From assembly GCF_030345695.1 (NCBI RefSeq), contig NZ_JAUASV010000026.1:1-41882 (forward strand): a DNA stretch of 41,882 nt, given 5' to 3'. This document shows positions 16,582 to 24,633 of this stretch, in pieces (the first letter of the stretch is position 1; the number at the start of each line of letters is the position of its first letter). This DNA comes from Galbitalea sp. SE-J8 (GTDB taxonomy: Bacteria > Actinomycetota > Actinomycetes > Actinomycetales > Microbacteriaceae). Made by a program: the position numbers and the translations under genes. The notes under the pieces were generated by a model. The model made no database searches and was not told the DNA's origin. It saw only the letters and a program-made list of their open reading frames with translations.

Positions 16582-17070
16582 CGGTGGTCGAGGAGTGCCG
16601 GAGCGCAGCGAATCCGTATATTCCGGTGGTCGAGGAGTGCCCGAGCGCAGCGAGGACGCGGGCCCCGGTGGTCGAGGAGCGCCCGAGCGCAGCGAGGACG
16701 CGTCTCGAGACCATTCGCTCGTCACGCGGTTCCGCGGGTGGTCTCGAGACGCCGGCTCGCTGCGCTCGCGGGCTCCTCGACCAGCGGTGGGGCTCGGCCA
16801 GCGGGTGGGGTGCGGCGTCCCCCGGTGGTCGAGGAGCGCCCGAGCGCAGCGAATCCGTATATTCCGGTGGTCGAGGAGCGCCCGAGCGCAGCGAGGACGC
16901 GTCTCGAGACCATTCGCTCGTCACGCGGTTCCGCGGGTGGTCTCGAGACGCCGGCTCGCTGCGCTCGCGGGCTCCTCGACCAGCGGGTGGTCTCGACCAG
17001 CGGTGGAGCTCGACCAGCGGGTGGTCTCGAGACGCCTGCTCGCTGCGCTCGCGGGCTCCTCGACCAGCGG
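16582..17070. repeat. Cluster of dispersed palindromic repeats with a 123-bp duplication
   Basis: At least eight copies of one repeat in both orientations. Forward copies (GGTGGTCGAGGAG, then CGAGCGCAGCGAG, sometimes GTCTCGAGACC) start near 16585, 16625, 16667, 16823 and 16866. Reverse copies start near 16738, 16938 and 17021. Facing copies form inverted repeats of about 45 bp per arm around a 25-base spacer. An exact 123-base block occurs at 16665-16787 and again at 16864-16986. No gene is visible between 16558 and 17094. Confidence 0.85.
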
Positions 17071-17094
17071 GTGGGCTCGACCGGCGGGGCACGG

Positions 17095-18120
17095 TCAGGG
17101 CGCGAGGGCGCGCGCCCAGTCCGCGGGCCGCACTCCCGCGGGCAGGCCGACGGCGGCGCGGTCGATGAGGCCCGCGTAGCGGTGCTCGATCGCGGGCAGC
17201 ACCTCGTCCGGTGCGGCGACGATCGCGAACGCTCCGAGCACGTCGTCGTCGATCAGGTCGGCCATGCGCCGCCACGCGTCCGGGTCGCGGCTCACGCTGA
17301 GCGCGTGCAGGGCGTCGGCGAGCTCGCCGCAGCCGTGCAGCTCGAGCACGCCGCGATACGCCGGGGTGGACCCGTAGAAGGCGATCTGCGATCGCACCTG
17401 GTCCGCGGCGGCGGCGCGATCCGCATCCGTCGCACCGCTCACCACGAACGGCGGAGCGCTGACGACGAAGTCCGCGCGGTCGCGCCCGGCCGCCGCGAGC
17501 CCCTCGTCGACCGCGGGCAGCAGCACCTCGGCCAGGTACCGCGGGGTCGAGAACGGATGCACGAGCACGCCGTCCGCGTGCCGGCCGGCGGTGTGCGCCA
17601 TCCGTTCGCCGACCGCGGCGAGGTGGATCGGCGGCAGTCCGTGCGGCGCTGGGCCGGGGGAGAACGCCGGCGTCATGAGCGTGTGGCGGTAGAACTCGCC
17701 GTCGAAGCGCAGCCGCTCGCCGGTCTGCCACGACGACCAGATCGCGCGCACCGCGGCGATGAACTCGGCCATGCGCGCGGCCGGGCGCGACCACGGCATC
17801 GAGAAGCGCCGGATGATGTGCGCTGCGACCTGGGTGCCGAGGCCGAGCGAGAAGCGTCCGCCGGACAGGTCGGCCAGGTCCCGGGCGGCGACCGCGACCG
17901 TCATCGGGTTGCGGGCGAACGCGACGGCGATCTGGGTGCCGACCTCGGCGCGCTCGGTGGCGAGGGCGACGACGGTCGCGCTCACGAACGCGTCGTGGGT
18001 GAGCTCGGTGACGTGGATGCCGCCGTACCCCAGCCGTTCGAGCTCTCGGGCCTGGCGGGCCATGTCGGCGTGGGCGACCGGGTGACCCGTCTCGCCGCCG
18101 ACGACCGTGTCGAAGCGCAT
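17095..18120 (-). CDS. LLM-class (F420-type) oxidoreductase
   Basis: 341 residues of the luciferase-like TIM-barrel family: N-terminal ADMARQARELERLGYGGIHV, FARNPMTVAVAARDLADLSG, RFSLGLGTQVAAHIIRRFSM (the SGGR-F-LGLG core), then HGLPPIHLAAVGERMAHTAG. These enzymes use F420 or FMN; the RRFSMPWSRPAARMAEFI segment fits the TIGR-type F420-dependent group. The substrate is unknown. A TACCCT -10 box six bases before the ATG suggests a leaderless transcript. It runs in the same direction as the GT4 and GH92 genes but is separated by its own promoter. Confidence 0.88.
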   Translation of the reverse strand: MRFDTVVGGETGHPVAHADMARQARELERLGYGGIHVTELTHDAFVSATVVALATERAEVGTQIAVAFARNPMTVAVAARDLADLSGGRFSLGLGTQVAAHIIRRFSMPWSRPAARMAEFIAAVRAIWSSWQTGERLRFDGEFYRHTLMTPAFSPGPAPHGLPPIHLAAVGERMAHTAGRHADGVLVHPFSTPRYLAEVLLPAVDEGLAAAGRDRADFVVSAPPFVVSGATDADRAAAADQVRSQIAFYGSTPAYRGVLELHGCGELADALHALSVSRDPDAWRRMADLIDDDVLGAFAIVAAPDEVLPAIEHRYAGLIDRAAVGLPAGVRPADWARALAP

Positions 18121-18126
18121 GTTCGT

Positions 18127-18132
18127 AGGGTA
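18127..18132 (-). promoter_or_regulatory. -10 box of the LLM oxidoreductase gene (TACCCT), leaderless
   Basis: TACCCT on the minus strand, then ACGAAC, then the ATG at 18120. Confidence 0.5.
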
Positions 18133-18230
18133 GCGAGCCGGCCCGCCGCGCGTGGTCTCGCGGGGCCGCGTTCGGTTCGCGAGTGGCGAGTGGTCGCGAC
18201 GCAGGCGACCGCTCGGGCGGGAACGCGGCG

Positions 18231-19550
18231 CTACATCGGCAGGCGGATGGGCTCCGTGCGCGGGGCGGTGACGTTGCGCTGGGCGCGCTCGAGGCCCGCC
18301 ATCATCCGGTCGAAGACCACCTCGCGGTCGAACTGCAGCGCGAACGCGCGTGCCGCGGTCTCACGCTCGAGCAGCTCGGTCGGCGAGAGCGCGAAGACCC
18401 CGTCGAGCGCCGCCGCGATCGCGTCCGGGTCGTCGACCGGCACGATCGTCGCCGTGTCGCCGACCGCCTCGAGCACGCCGCCCGTGTCGGTCGTGATCAC
18501 CGGGCCGCCGCCCGCGAGCATCTTCTCCGCGAGCGCGATGCCGAACGTCTCGACGAACTCGGGCAGCGGCTTCGTCGGCAGCGCATAGGCCGCGCAGCCG
18601 GCCATCAGGTACGGCTTCTCGGCGTCGTCGACGTCCGTCAGGAACTCGATGCGGTGGGCGACGGATGACGCGGCCGCGTGGTCCCGCAGAGCCCGTTCCG
18701 AGGGTCCCCGGCCCGCGATCACGAGTCGCACGTGCTCGGGGACCGCGGAGAGCGCGAAGCCGTCGATGAGATCGTCGACGCCCTTGGCATCCGTCAGCCG
18801 GGAGAGGAACAGCACGTAGCCGTCGCGCTCGAGCCCGCGCGCCGACAGCACCCGCTCGAACTCGGCCGGGTCGAGGTCGAGGTAGGCGCTCGTGTCGATC
18901 GCGGGGTACGAGACGTCGACGCGCTTCGCGAGCTGGGGTGCGAACCGGGTGCCCGCGGCCTCGTCGAGCTCGACCGCCGAGGACAGGATGAGCTCGCGCG
19001 TGTACTCGGAGACCGCGACGAGGTGATCCTGCCCGAGGTAGCTCGCGAGGATCTGCGCGGCCGCACCCATCTCGCCCTTCGCGACGCACGAGCGCACGAC
19101 GTTCGTGACGTCCGAGCCGACCGCCTCGGCGACCGTGGACACGTCGACCGGAAGGCCGGTGGACCAGGCGGTGCGCACGGCATCCGACACTGCGAGCGTG
19201 TGCGGGGAGAGGTAGAGCGAGATGCACGTGGTGGGCACGCCGTCGGTGAACAGCTCGACGAGACGGCCGACCACCCCCGAGTAGTAGCGCGCGTCGACGA
19301 CCTTGTAGTCGCCGACCGGCTCCGGGCGCTCGACGGTGATGCCGGGGCTGTACGGCAGTACGCGATCGAGCGGCTTGAGCGGCAGGCCGGCGGCCTGCAG
19401 CCGCTCGATCGGCCAGGTGACGATGCGCACGTCGGTGAAGCCGCGGGTGAGTGCGACCTCGGCGAGGTTGCGGGCCTCGACGCTGTGTCCGCAGATCACC
19501 GGATCGGCGCGCACGACGATGACGAGTCGGCGATCGGTCTGGTTCGGCAT
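18231..19550 (-). CDS. GT4-family glycosyltransferase
   Basis: 439 residues. Two-domain GT-B enzyme: the N-terminal half has RLVIVVRADPVICGHSVEAR and NLAEVALTRGFTDVRIVTWP. The C-terminal half has the GT4 layout VLFLSRLTDAKGVDDLIDGF, RLVIAGRGPSE, ADVDDAE-like loop, then the E-x7-E motif within PEFVETFGIALAEKMLAGGG. It transfers a sugar from a nucleotide donor; the acceptor is unknown. A GAGGGGG ribosome site precedes the ATG at 19550. The GH92 gene lies 59 bases upstream in the same direction, so they may be co-transcribed. Confidence 0.87.
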   Translation of the reverse strand: MPNQTDRRLVIVVRADPVICGHSVEARNLAEVALTRGFTDVRIVTWPIERLQAAGLPLKPLDRVLPYSPGITVERPEPVGDYKVVDARYYSGVVGRLVELFTDGVPTTCISLYLSPHTLAVSDAVRTAWSTGLPVDVSTVAEAVGSDVTNVVRSCVAKGEMGAAAQILASYLGQDHLVAVSEYTRELILSSAVELDEAAGTRFAPQLAKRVDVSYPAIDTSAYLDLDPAEFERVLSARGLERDGYVLFLSRLTDAKGVDDLIDGFALSAVPEHVRLVIAGRGPSERALRDHAAASSVAHRIEFLTDVDDAEKPYLMAGCAAYALPTKPLPEFVETFGIALAEKMLAGGGPVITTDTGGVLEAVGDTATIVPVDDPDAIAAALDGVFALSPTELLERETAARAFALQFDREVVFDRMMAGLERAQRNVTAPRTEPIRLPM

Positions 19551-19609
19551 GGCGGGCCCCCTCGGTGGCGGATCGGGTGGGTCGGGTCGGTGGGAATCGG
19601 TGCGCCGCG

Positions 19610-21832
19610 TCAGCGCGTTTCGACGGCGGAGCGGTCAGTGTAGGTCACGGATGTGGACGGCGGTCGACCGGCGCGCCCCCAGTCCGACGGGGCGGGGCCG
19701 AGGTCGATCTCGAGGCGGCCCCCGCGGTGCAGCTCGTCGCCGCGGATGAAGCTCCGGTCGAGCGGCGCGCCGTTGAGCCGGGCGGACTGCACGTACTGCA
19801 CGGGACCCCCGGGCACGGGCTCGACGAACCCGGTCGTCTCGATGACGAAGGCGCCGTCGGCGAGGCGCAGGCGGCTCTCCGCGAACGACGGGGCGTTCAC
19901 CAGGAACAGGTTCTGCCCGGCGACCGGGAACAGCCCGAGCGAGGCCCAGACGTAGAACGAGGAGAGGCCGCCCGAGTCGTCGTTGCCCGGCAGCCCGCCG
20001 CGACCGGTGCCGAACTGCTCGTGCACGATCGCGTGCACGACCTCGGCCGTGCGGTCGGGGCGGCCCGCCCAGTGGTAGGCCCACGGCGCCTCCATGTCGG
20101 GCTCGTTGTTGAGCCCCTCGAAGCGGCCGAGCGCGTACCCGGTCTTCAGCTCGTCCGCGCCCGGGCGCACGCCGGGCTGCACCACGGCATCCGCTCCGTA
20201 GCCGAAGAACCGGTCGAGCAGGGCGATGAACGCCTCGTCGCCGCCCGCGAGCGCGATGCGCGCGGCCATGTCGTGCACGAGCCGGAAGGAGTAGTTGTAC
20301 TTCGTGCCCTCGTAGAACGTCGAGTCCTTGAGCAGACCGGTCGCCGGGTCGAACGCGTTCACCCAGCGCTCGGCGAGCGGCGCGAACTCGCGCAGCACGG
20401 CGGTGTCGCCGACCTGCGCGGCGACCTTCGCCGTGCACCAGTAGCCGAACGCGATGTCGAGCGTGTGGCTGATCGGCTCGGCGGTCCCGGTCAGCAGGAA
20501 GTCCTCGCCGTAGGTGCGCCGCAGGTCATTGTGCATGTGCACGAGGGCGGAGTCCCAGTCGATGCCCGTCATGCCGAGCTGGCAGAGATCGGCGAGGAAG
20601 GTGTGCGCGAGCGCGCTGCCCTGGCGGGCGAAGCGGTCGGAGCCCTTCGCCATCCGGTATCCGATCGGGAAGTTGCCCTCCTCCTCGCAGATGGTCAGCA
20701 GCGCGTTCGCGAGCTCGACGGCGCGCTCGGGCTGCAGCGCGGTGAGCAGCGGCAGCTGGGTGCGGTAGATGTCCCACATCGTGGAGATGTCGAAGACGAA
20801 CGGGCCGGAGCGCGGCCAGAACGGGCTCTCGTCGGGCGCGAGGCACGGCTTGATGAGCGAGTGGTAGAGGGCCGTCGAGAACACGGTCTGCCGCGCGGGC
20901 GACGGCGTGTCGACGGTGATCGCCTGCAGCTGCTTCTTCCACACCTTCGCGGTCTTCGTGCGGCGCGAGGTGAAGTCGCGGTCGCCGTCCGCGTAGAGGT
21001 TCTCGCGCGCCTGCTGGGGGCCGCGCAGCGAGAACCCGAAGCGCAGCTCGACGCTCTGCCCGGGCTCGCTCGGTCCCGCCCACATCAGGCCGAAGGTGCG
21101 CAGCGTCGTCGGGCGGATGTAGTCGAAGTCGAGTCGGGTGCCGCCGGGCATGAGCCGCCGGTCGTACCAGAGCATCTGGCGCCAGGCGTCGGCGTCGCAC
21201 TCCACGTAGACCGCGAGCGGGGCGCCCTCGACGACGATCTCGCCCTGCGCGACGCCCGGGCCGACCTGCTCGAGGTGCGCCCGCAGCGGCGTCGTCACGC
21301 CGTACGGGATCGCGAGGCCGCCGAGCGAGAAGTCGATGACGACCCGCGCGTCGTGGTGGCGGGGGAAGGTGTAGCGGTGCACGGCGCTCTTCGGCCCGAC
21401 CGTCAGCTCGGCGGTGACGCCCGAGCCGAGGCGTCCCGCGTACCAGCCGGGCTCGGCCTCCTCGTCGGTGAGCGGCCAGAGCGTGCCGAGGGCGTCGAGC
21501 GGCTCGAGCATCGGCGTCACGCGGAAGTAGTTGTAGTACTTGCGGATGGCGCCCGTCCCGGACTGCTGGAAGTGCGTGAACCCGCTCGCGAGCTGCTCGT
21601 CGTGGATCGTCGGCGGCACGCCCTCGGTGGCGAGGTCGTATCGCCCGTAGCCGGTCGGATAGGCGCCCGAGTACGCGCACGCGGACACCATGCCGAGCGG
21701 GTAGGTCGCCCCCGGGTGGGTGTTGCCGATCTGCGGCTTGGGCCACCACCAGGTCGCAGCGAGGCCGTCGGGTGCGGGCGCGGGGAGCGCCGTGGCCTCG
21801 GTTCCGATGAACGGGTCGACGCGCTCGATCAC
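19610..21832 (-). CDS. GH92-family glycoside hydrolase (alpha-mannosidase type)
   Basis: 740 residues. DPFIGT at the N-terminus, ASGFTHFQQSGTGAIRKYYN, YRTQLPLLTALQPERAVEL and, near residue 614, GNDDSGGLSSFYVWASLGLF are signatures of family GH92, calcium-dependent exo-alpha-mannosidases. No signal peptide is evident, which would leave the enzyme in the cytoplasm unless the start is wrong; the start GTG at 21832 has MIERVDPFIGT directly after. A TAGCGT -10 box lies seven bases upstream, a leaderless arrangement. Substrate specificity (alpha-1,2, 1,3, 1,4 or mannose 1-phosphate) cannot be read from sequence. The nearby MFS gene has its own promoter. Confidence 0.92.
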   Translation of the reverse strand: MIERVDPFIGTEATALPAPAPDGLAATWWWPKPQIGNTHPGATYPLGMVSACAYSGAYPTGYGRYDLATEGVPPTIHDEQLASGFTHFQQSGTGAIRKYYNYFRVTPMLEPLDALGTLWPLTDEEAEPGWYAGRLGSGVTAELTVGPKSAVHRYTFPRHHDARVVIDFSLGGLAIPYGVTTPLRAHLEQVGPGVAQGEIVVEGAPLAVYVECDADAWRQMLWYDRRLMPGGTRLDFDYIRPTTLRTFGLMWAGPSEPGQSVELRFGFSLRGPQQARENLYADGDRDFTSRRTKTAKVWKKQLQAITVDTPSPARQTVFSTALYHSLIKPCLAPDESPFWPRSGPFVFDISTMWDIYRTQLPLLTALQPERAVELANALLTICEEEGNFPIGYRMAKGSDRFARQGSALAHTFLADLCQLGMTGIDWDSALVHMHNDLRRTYGEDFLLTGTAEPISHTLDIAFGYWCTAKVAAQVGDTAVLREFAPLAERWVNAFDPATGLLKDSTFYEGTKYNYSFRLVHDMAARIALAGGDEAFIALLDRFFGYGADAVVQPGVRPGADELKTGYALGRFEGLNNEPDMEAPWAYHWAGRPDRTAEVVHAIVHEQFGTGRGGLPGNDDSGGLSSFYVWASLGLFPVAGQNLFLVNAPSFAESRLRLADGAFVIETTGFVEPVPGGPVQYVQSARLNGAPLDRSFIRGDELHRGGRLEIDLGPAPSDWGRAGRPPSTSVTYTDRSAVETR

Positions 21833-21839
21833 GAGCCCG

Positions 21840-21845
21840 ACGCTA
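21840..21845 (-). promoter_or_regulatory. -10 box of the GH92 gene (TAGCGT), leaderless
   Basis: TAGCGT on the minus strand, seven bases before the GTG at 21832. Confidence 0.5.
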
Positions 21846-21939
21846 GCGCGGTCCGCGTTTCAGGCGCGTGAACGGGACCGTGCGGCGCGGCGCGGGCGGC
21901 CCGGCGCAGAGGGCGGCGCGGCGCGGGCGGCCCGGCGCG

Positions 21940-23238
21940 TCACGGGGTCGGGTGCGCGCCGTCGTAGCGGCGGAAGCCCGGGGATGCCCGCAGCAGCAGC
22001 GCGATGAGCGCGATGATCGCGAGCCCGCCGAGCACCGGCGGCGCCCAGATCGCGCCGGCGAGGGCGACGAGTCCCACGAACAGGTCGCCGAGGCGCGGGC
22101 CGCCGGCGACGACCGCGATGTAGATGCCCTGCAGCCGGCCGCGCATCGCGTCGGGCGCCGCGGACTGCATGATCGTCGCACGGAAGATCGCGCTCACGTT
22201 GTCCGTCGCACCGGAGAGCGCCATGAACAGCACGGCGAGGGCGAGCGGCACGAGCGCGACCGGGGCGGGAGCCGCATCCGTTCCGCGCGTCCCCGCGCCG
22301 AGCAGCACGAGGCCGAGCCCCAGGATGCTCCCGCCGTACCCCGCGATCGCCCACCCCACGGCGAGGCCGTGGCGACGGATGCCGGTGAGCCGTCCGCTGA
22401 ACACGCTGCAGAGCAGCGCCCCCACCGCTCCGGCCGCGGTGAGCACGCCCACGGTCACCGAGCCGCCGCCGAGGACGAGCGTCGCGGCGGCGGGGAAGAG
22501 CGCGTGGGGTCGGCCGAAGGTCATCGCCACGAGGTCGAGGACGAACGACAGGCGCACGTTGCCGGCGGTGCGCAGGAAGGCGAGGCCGCGCCGGATCGAC
22601 TCGAGCCCGGGCGCGTGCCGCTCGCCCTCCGGCGGCGCGGCGGGCAGCGACAGGATGCCCGCGAGCGACGCGAGGAACAGCACGACGTCGACGGTGTAGG
22701 TCCAGTCGTAGTCGATCGCGGCGACGAGCACGCCGCCGAGCGCCGGACCGACCGTGATGAACAGCCCGGTCGCGATGCCGTTGAGCGCGGCCATCGCGGG
22801 CAGCAGCTCGCGACGGATGAGGCGGGGCTCGAGCGCGCTGCGCGCCGTTCCCGAGACGGTCGTCGCCGCCGTGCCGACCGCCGTGAGCACGTAGAGCGAC
22901 GCGACCGACTCCACGTTCAGCCAGGACAGCGCCGCGATGCCGATCGTCGCCGCCCACGCGACGAGCGCCGAGACGAGCAGCACGCGACGCCGGTCGAACG
23001 CGTCCGCGAGCATGCCGCCGTAGAGCCCGGCGAGGACCATCGGCACGAGCGCGACGACGCCGACGAGGGACACGGCGAACGTCGACGCCGTGAGGTCGTA
23101 GACCTCCAGGCCGACGGCGACGATCGTCAGCTGGGCGCCGATGCCCGAGATCGTGTAGCCCGCGAACAGCCGTGCGAACGCCGGTGACTCGCGCAGCGGG
23201 CGGAGGTCGACGAAGTGGGAGCGGCGGGGTTGTGACAC
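21940..23238 (-). CDS. MFS transporter, EntS-like
   Basis: 432 residues with about 12 hydrophobic helices. N-terminal LRESPAFARLFAGYTISGIG and LYGGMLADAFDRRRVLLVSA (the A-type MFS loop) match the MFS_3/EntS-like exporters. The middle contains LEPRLIRRELLPAMAALNGI, and RGRLQGIYIAVVAGGPRLGD is typical of the second half of this group. EntS exports enterobactin; here the substrate is unknown. The start is GTG at 23238 with TAGGCT ten bases upstream. Confidence 0.88.
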   Translation of the reverse strand: MSQPRRSHFVDLRPLRESPAFARLFAGYTISGIGAQLTIVAVGLEVYDLTASTFAVSLVGVVALVPMVLAGLYGGMLADAFDRRRVLLVSALVAWAATIGIAALSWLNVESVASLYVLTAVGTAATTVSGTARSALEPRLIRRELLPAMAALNGIATGLFITVGPALGGVLVAAIDYDWTYTVDVVLFLASLAGILSLPAAPPEGERHAPGLESIRRGLAFLRTAGNVRLSFVLDLVAMTFGRPHALFPAAATLVLGGGSVTVGVLTAAGAVGALLCSVFSGRLTGIRRHGLAVGWAIAGYGGSILGLGLVLLGAGTRGTDAAPAPVALVPLALAVLFMALSGATDNVSAIFRATIMQSAAPDAMRGRLQGIYIAVVAGGPRLGDLFVGLVALAGAIWAPPVLGGLAIIALIALLLRASPGFRRYDGAHPTP

Positions 23239-23247
23239 GGGGATGAG

Positions 23248-23253
23248 AGCCTA
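23248..23253 (-). promoter_or_regulatory. -10 box of the EntS-like MFS gene (TAGGCT)
   Basis: TAGGCT on the minus strand, nine bases before the GTG at 23238. Confidence 0.45.
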
Positions 23254-23295
23254 CCGGCGGCCGGAGTCGGCCGGGGCGACGCGTGCGCACGATTC

Positions 23296-23427
23296 GTGGC
23301 GTCTCTTGGCGGTTATGCGAGTCGTAACGAGCTTGTCAACTTCCGCTTCGCGGGCGAGCCGTTTCCGTTGATCGACTACACCCGAGGCATCCGGAACCCC
23401 CGCGTCTTCGATGAGCCTCTATCCGTC
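23296..23427 (+). pseudogene. Fragment resembling the N-terminus of an HNH-type endonuclease
   Basis: The frame reads NELVNFRFAGEPFPLIDYTR followed by [14 protein letters not shown]. This looks like the conserved lead-in of HNH restriction-like endonucleases (F-x-G-x-x-x-P-L-I, R-G-I-x-x-P-R, then LS), recalled from memory without a search. After about residue 44 the frame becomes arginine-rich noise, and no HNH motif follows. Between it and the toxin fragment, an ATG frame of 55 residues (23411-23578) has no recognisable content. Confidence 0.35.
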
Positions 23428-23573
23428 GGCCGGCGATCGCGTGGGCCATTTCTTCGACGTCGAGATCGACGACGAGGCATGGCGATCGTCGGGACCGATG
23501 CACGAGTTGCGCGACTACGGCGGCGATTATCCGTGTGCGGTCCAGCGTGCGCACCATCTCGTTCTCGCAGTCT

Positions 23574-23741
23574 CGTGACATCCGGCGCAACGGCAACGGC
23601 AACGACGGCATCGGCAAGCCGGAGGCGCTGAAGCACGGGTTCCGGGGGTGCTGGTCGCGACGCATCACGGACGAGCATCGGCTCGTGTACCGAGTCACGG
23701 GCGATGGCGTGCGCATCGCCGCGTGCCGATATCACTACTGA
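23574..23741 (+). pseudogene. YoeB/Txe toxin, C-terminal fragment
   Basis: The frame from 23574 reads RDIRRNGNG, then [27 protein letters not shown] and IAACRYHY to the stop, matching E. coli YoeB from about residue 33 to its end at 84. Catalytic residues equivalent to Glu46, Arg65, His83 and Tyr84 are kept. The N-terminal third is absent in every frame, and no YefM-type antitoxin gene is present. YoeB is a ribosome-dependent mRNA endonuclease. The open frame extends to ATG 23535 but those residues are unrelated. It ends 4 bases before the convergent hisN stop. Confidence 0.75.
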
Positions 23742-23745
23742 CGGG

Positions 23746-24555
23746 TCATCCGCGCGCCCGCACGATCTCGAGGATCTCCTCGTGCACGTGACCGTTCGTG
23801 GCGAGCGCGCTGCCGCTCCACGGCCCCGCCTCGCCCTCGAGCGACGTGAAGCGACCGCCGGCCTCCTCGACGATCGGGATGAGCGCGGCGATGTCGTAGG
23901 GCTTCAGGTCCCACTCGCCCGCGGCGTCGAGGTGGCCCTCGGCGACGAGCATGTAGGCCCAGGCGTCGCCCACCGACCGCGCCCGCCACACCGCACGCTG
24001 CAGGGCGACGAGCTCGTCGAGGCGGCCGGCGCCGTCCCAGCCCTGGATGTTGTTGTAGCTCAGCGCGACGTCGGCGAGCGCTGTCACGCCGCTCACCCTC
24101 AGCCGCTGCGGCTCGTGTCCGTGCGCGTGGCCGTCGGCAGTCTGGCCCCACGCCCCGTGACCGCATGCCGCCCACCAGCGCTTGCCGAGCGCGGGCGCCG
24201 ACACGACCCCGACCTCGGGCCTGCCGTCGACGGCGAGCGCGATGAGCGTGCCCCAGATCGGCACGCCGCGGAGGAAGTTCGCGGTGCCGTCGATCGGGTC
24301 GATGATCCACTGCCGACGACTGTCGCCCTCGGTGCCGTACTCCTCGCCGAGGATCGCGTCGTGCGGACGCGCGGCCGCGAGCCCCGCACGGATGCTGCGT
24401 TCGACGGCCTGGTCGGCATCCGTCACCGGCGTGCGGTCGGGCTTCGTCGTGACGCGCAGGTCGAGCGCCTGGAAGCGCTCGAGCGAGATCAGGTCGGCCT
24501 CCCCGGCGAGCTTCAGGGCGAGGGCCAGGTCGTCGGCGAGGGAGTACTCGATCAC
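23746..24555 (-). CDS. hisN: Histidinol-phosphatase / inositol-monophosphatase family
   Basis: 269 residues. Motifs of the IMPase superfamily: GEEYG (70-74), DPIDGTANF (86-94) and WDLKPYD (about 213-219), which bind the metal ions and phosphate. The variant WIIDPIDGTANFLRGVPIWG and the length fit actinobacterial HisN, which dephosphorylates histidinol phosphate in histidine biosynthesis. An inositol monophosphatase role cannot be excluded. A TACGCT -10 box six bases before the GTG start implies a leaderless transcript. In related genomes hisN often sits near rsgA and aroA; here two large surface genes separate them. Confidence 0.88.
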   Translation of the reverse strand: MIEYSLADDLALALKLAGEADLISLERFQALDLRVTTKPDRTPVTDADQAVERSIRAGLAAARPHDAILGEEYGTEGDSRRQWIIDPIDGTANFLRGVPIWGTLIALAVDGRPEVGVVSAPALGKRWWAACGHGAWGQTADGHAHGHEPQRLRVSGVTALADVALSYNNIQGWDGAGRLDELVALQRAVWRARSVGDAWAYMLVAEGHLDAAGEWDLKPYDIAALIPIVEEAGGRFTSLEGEAGPWSGSALATNGHVHEEILEIVRARG

Positions 24556-24561
24556 CCGTTC

Positions 24562-24567
24562 AGCGTA
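24562..24567 (-). promoter_or_regulatory. -10 box of hisN (TACGCT), leaderless
   Basis: TACGCT on the minus strand, then GAACGG, then the GTG at 24555. Confidence 0.5.
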
Positions 24568-24633
24568 GTGAGCGGCGCCGGCGTGCGACCGCGGCCATGA
24601 CCGCGACGACGCTCCCGACAGCGCGCGCTGCGG

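Noticed and set aside
23411-23578. A 55-residue gene between the HNH-like and YoeB fragments
   Set aside because: The frame is open but matches nothing I recognise and lies in debris on both sides; no clear ribosome site.
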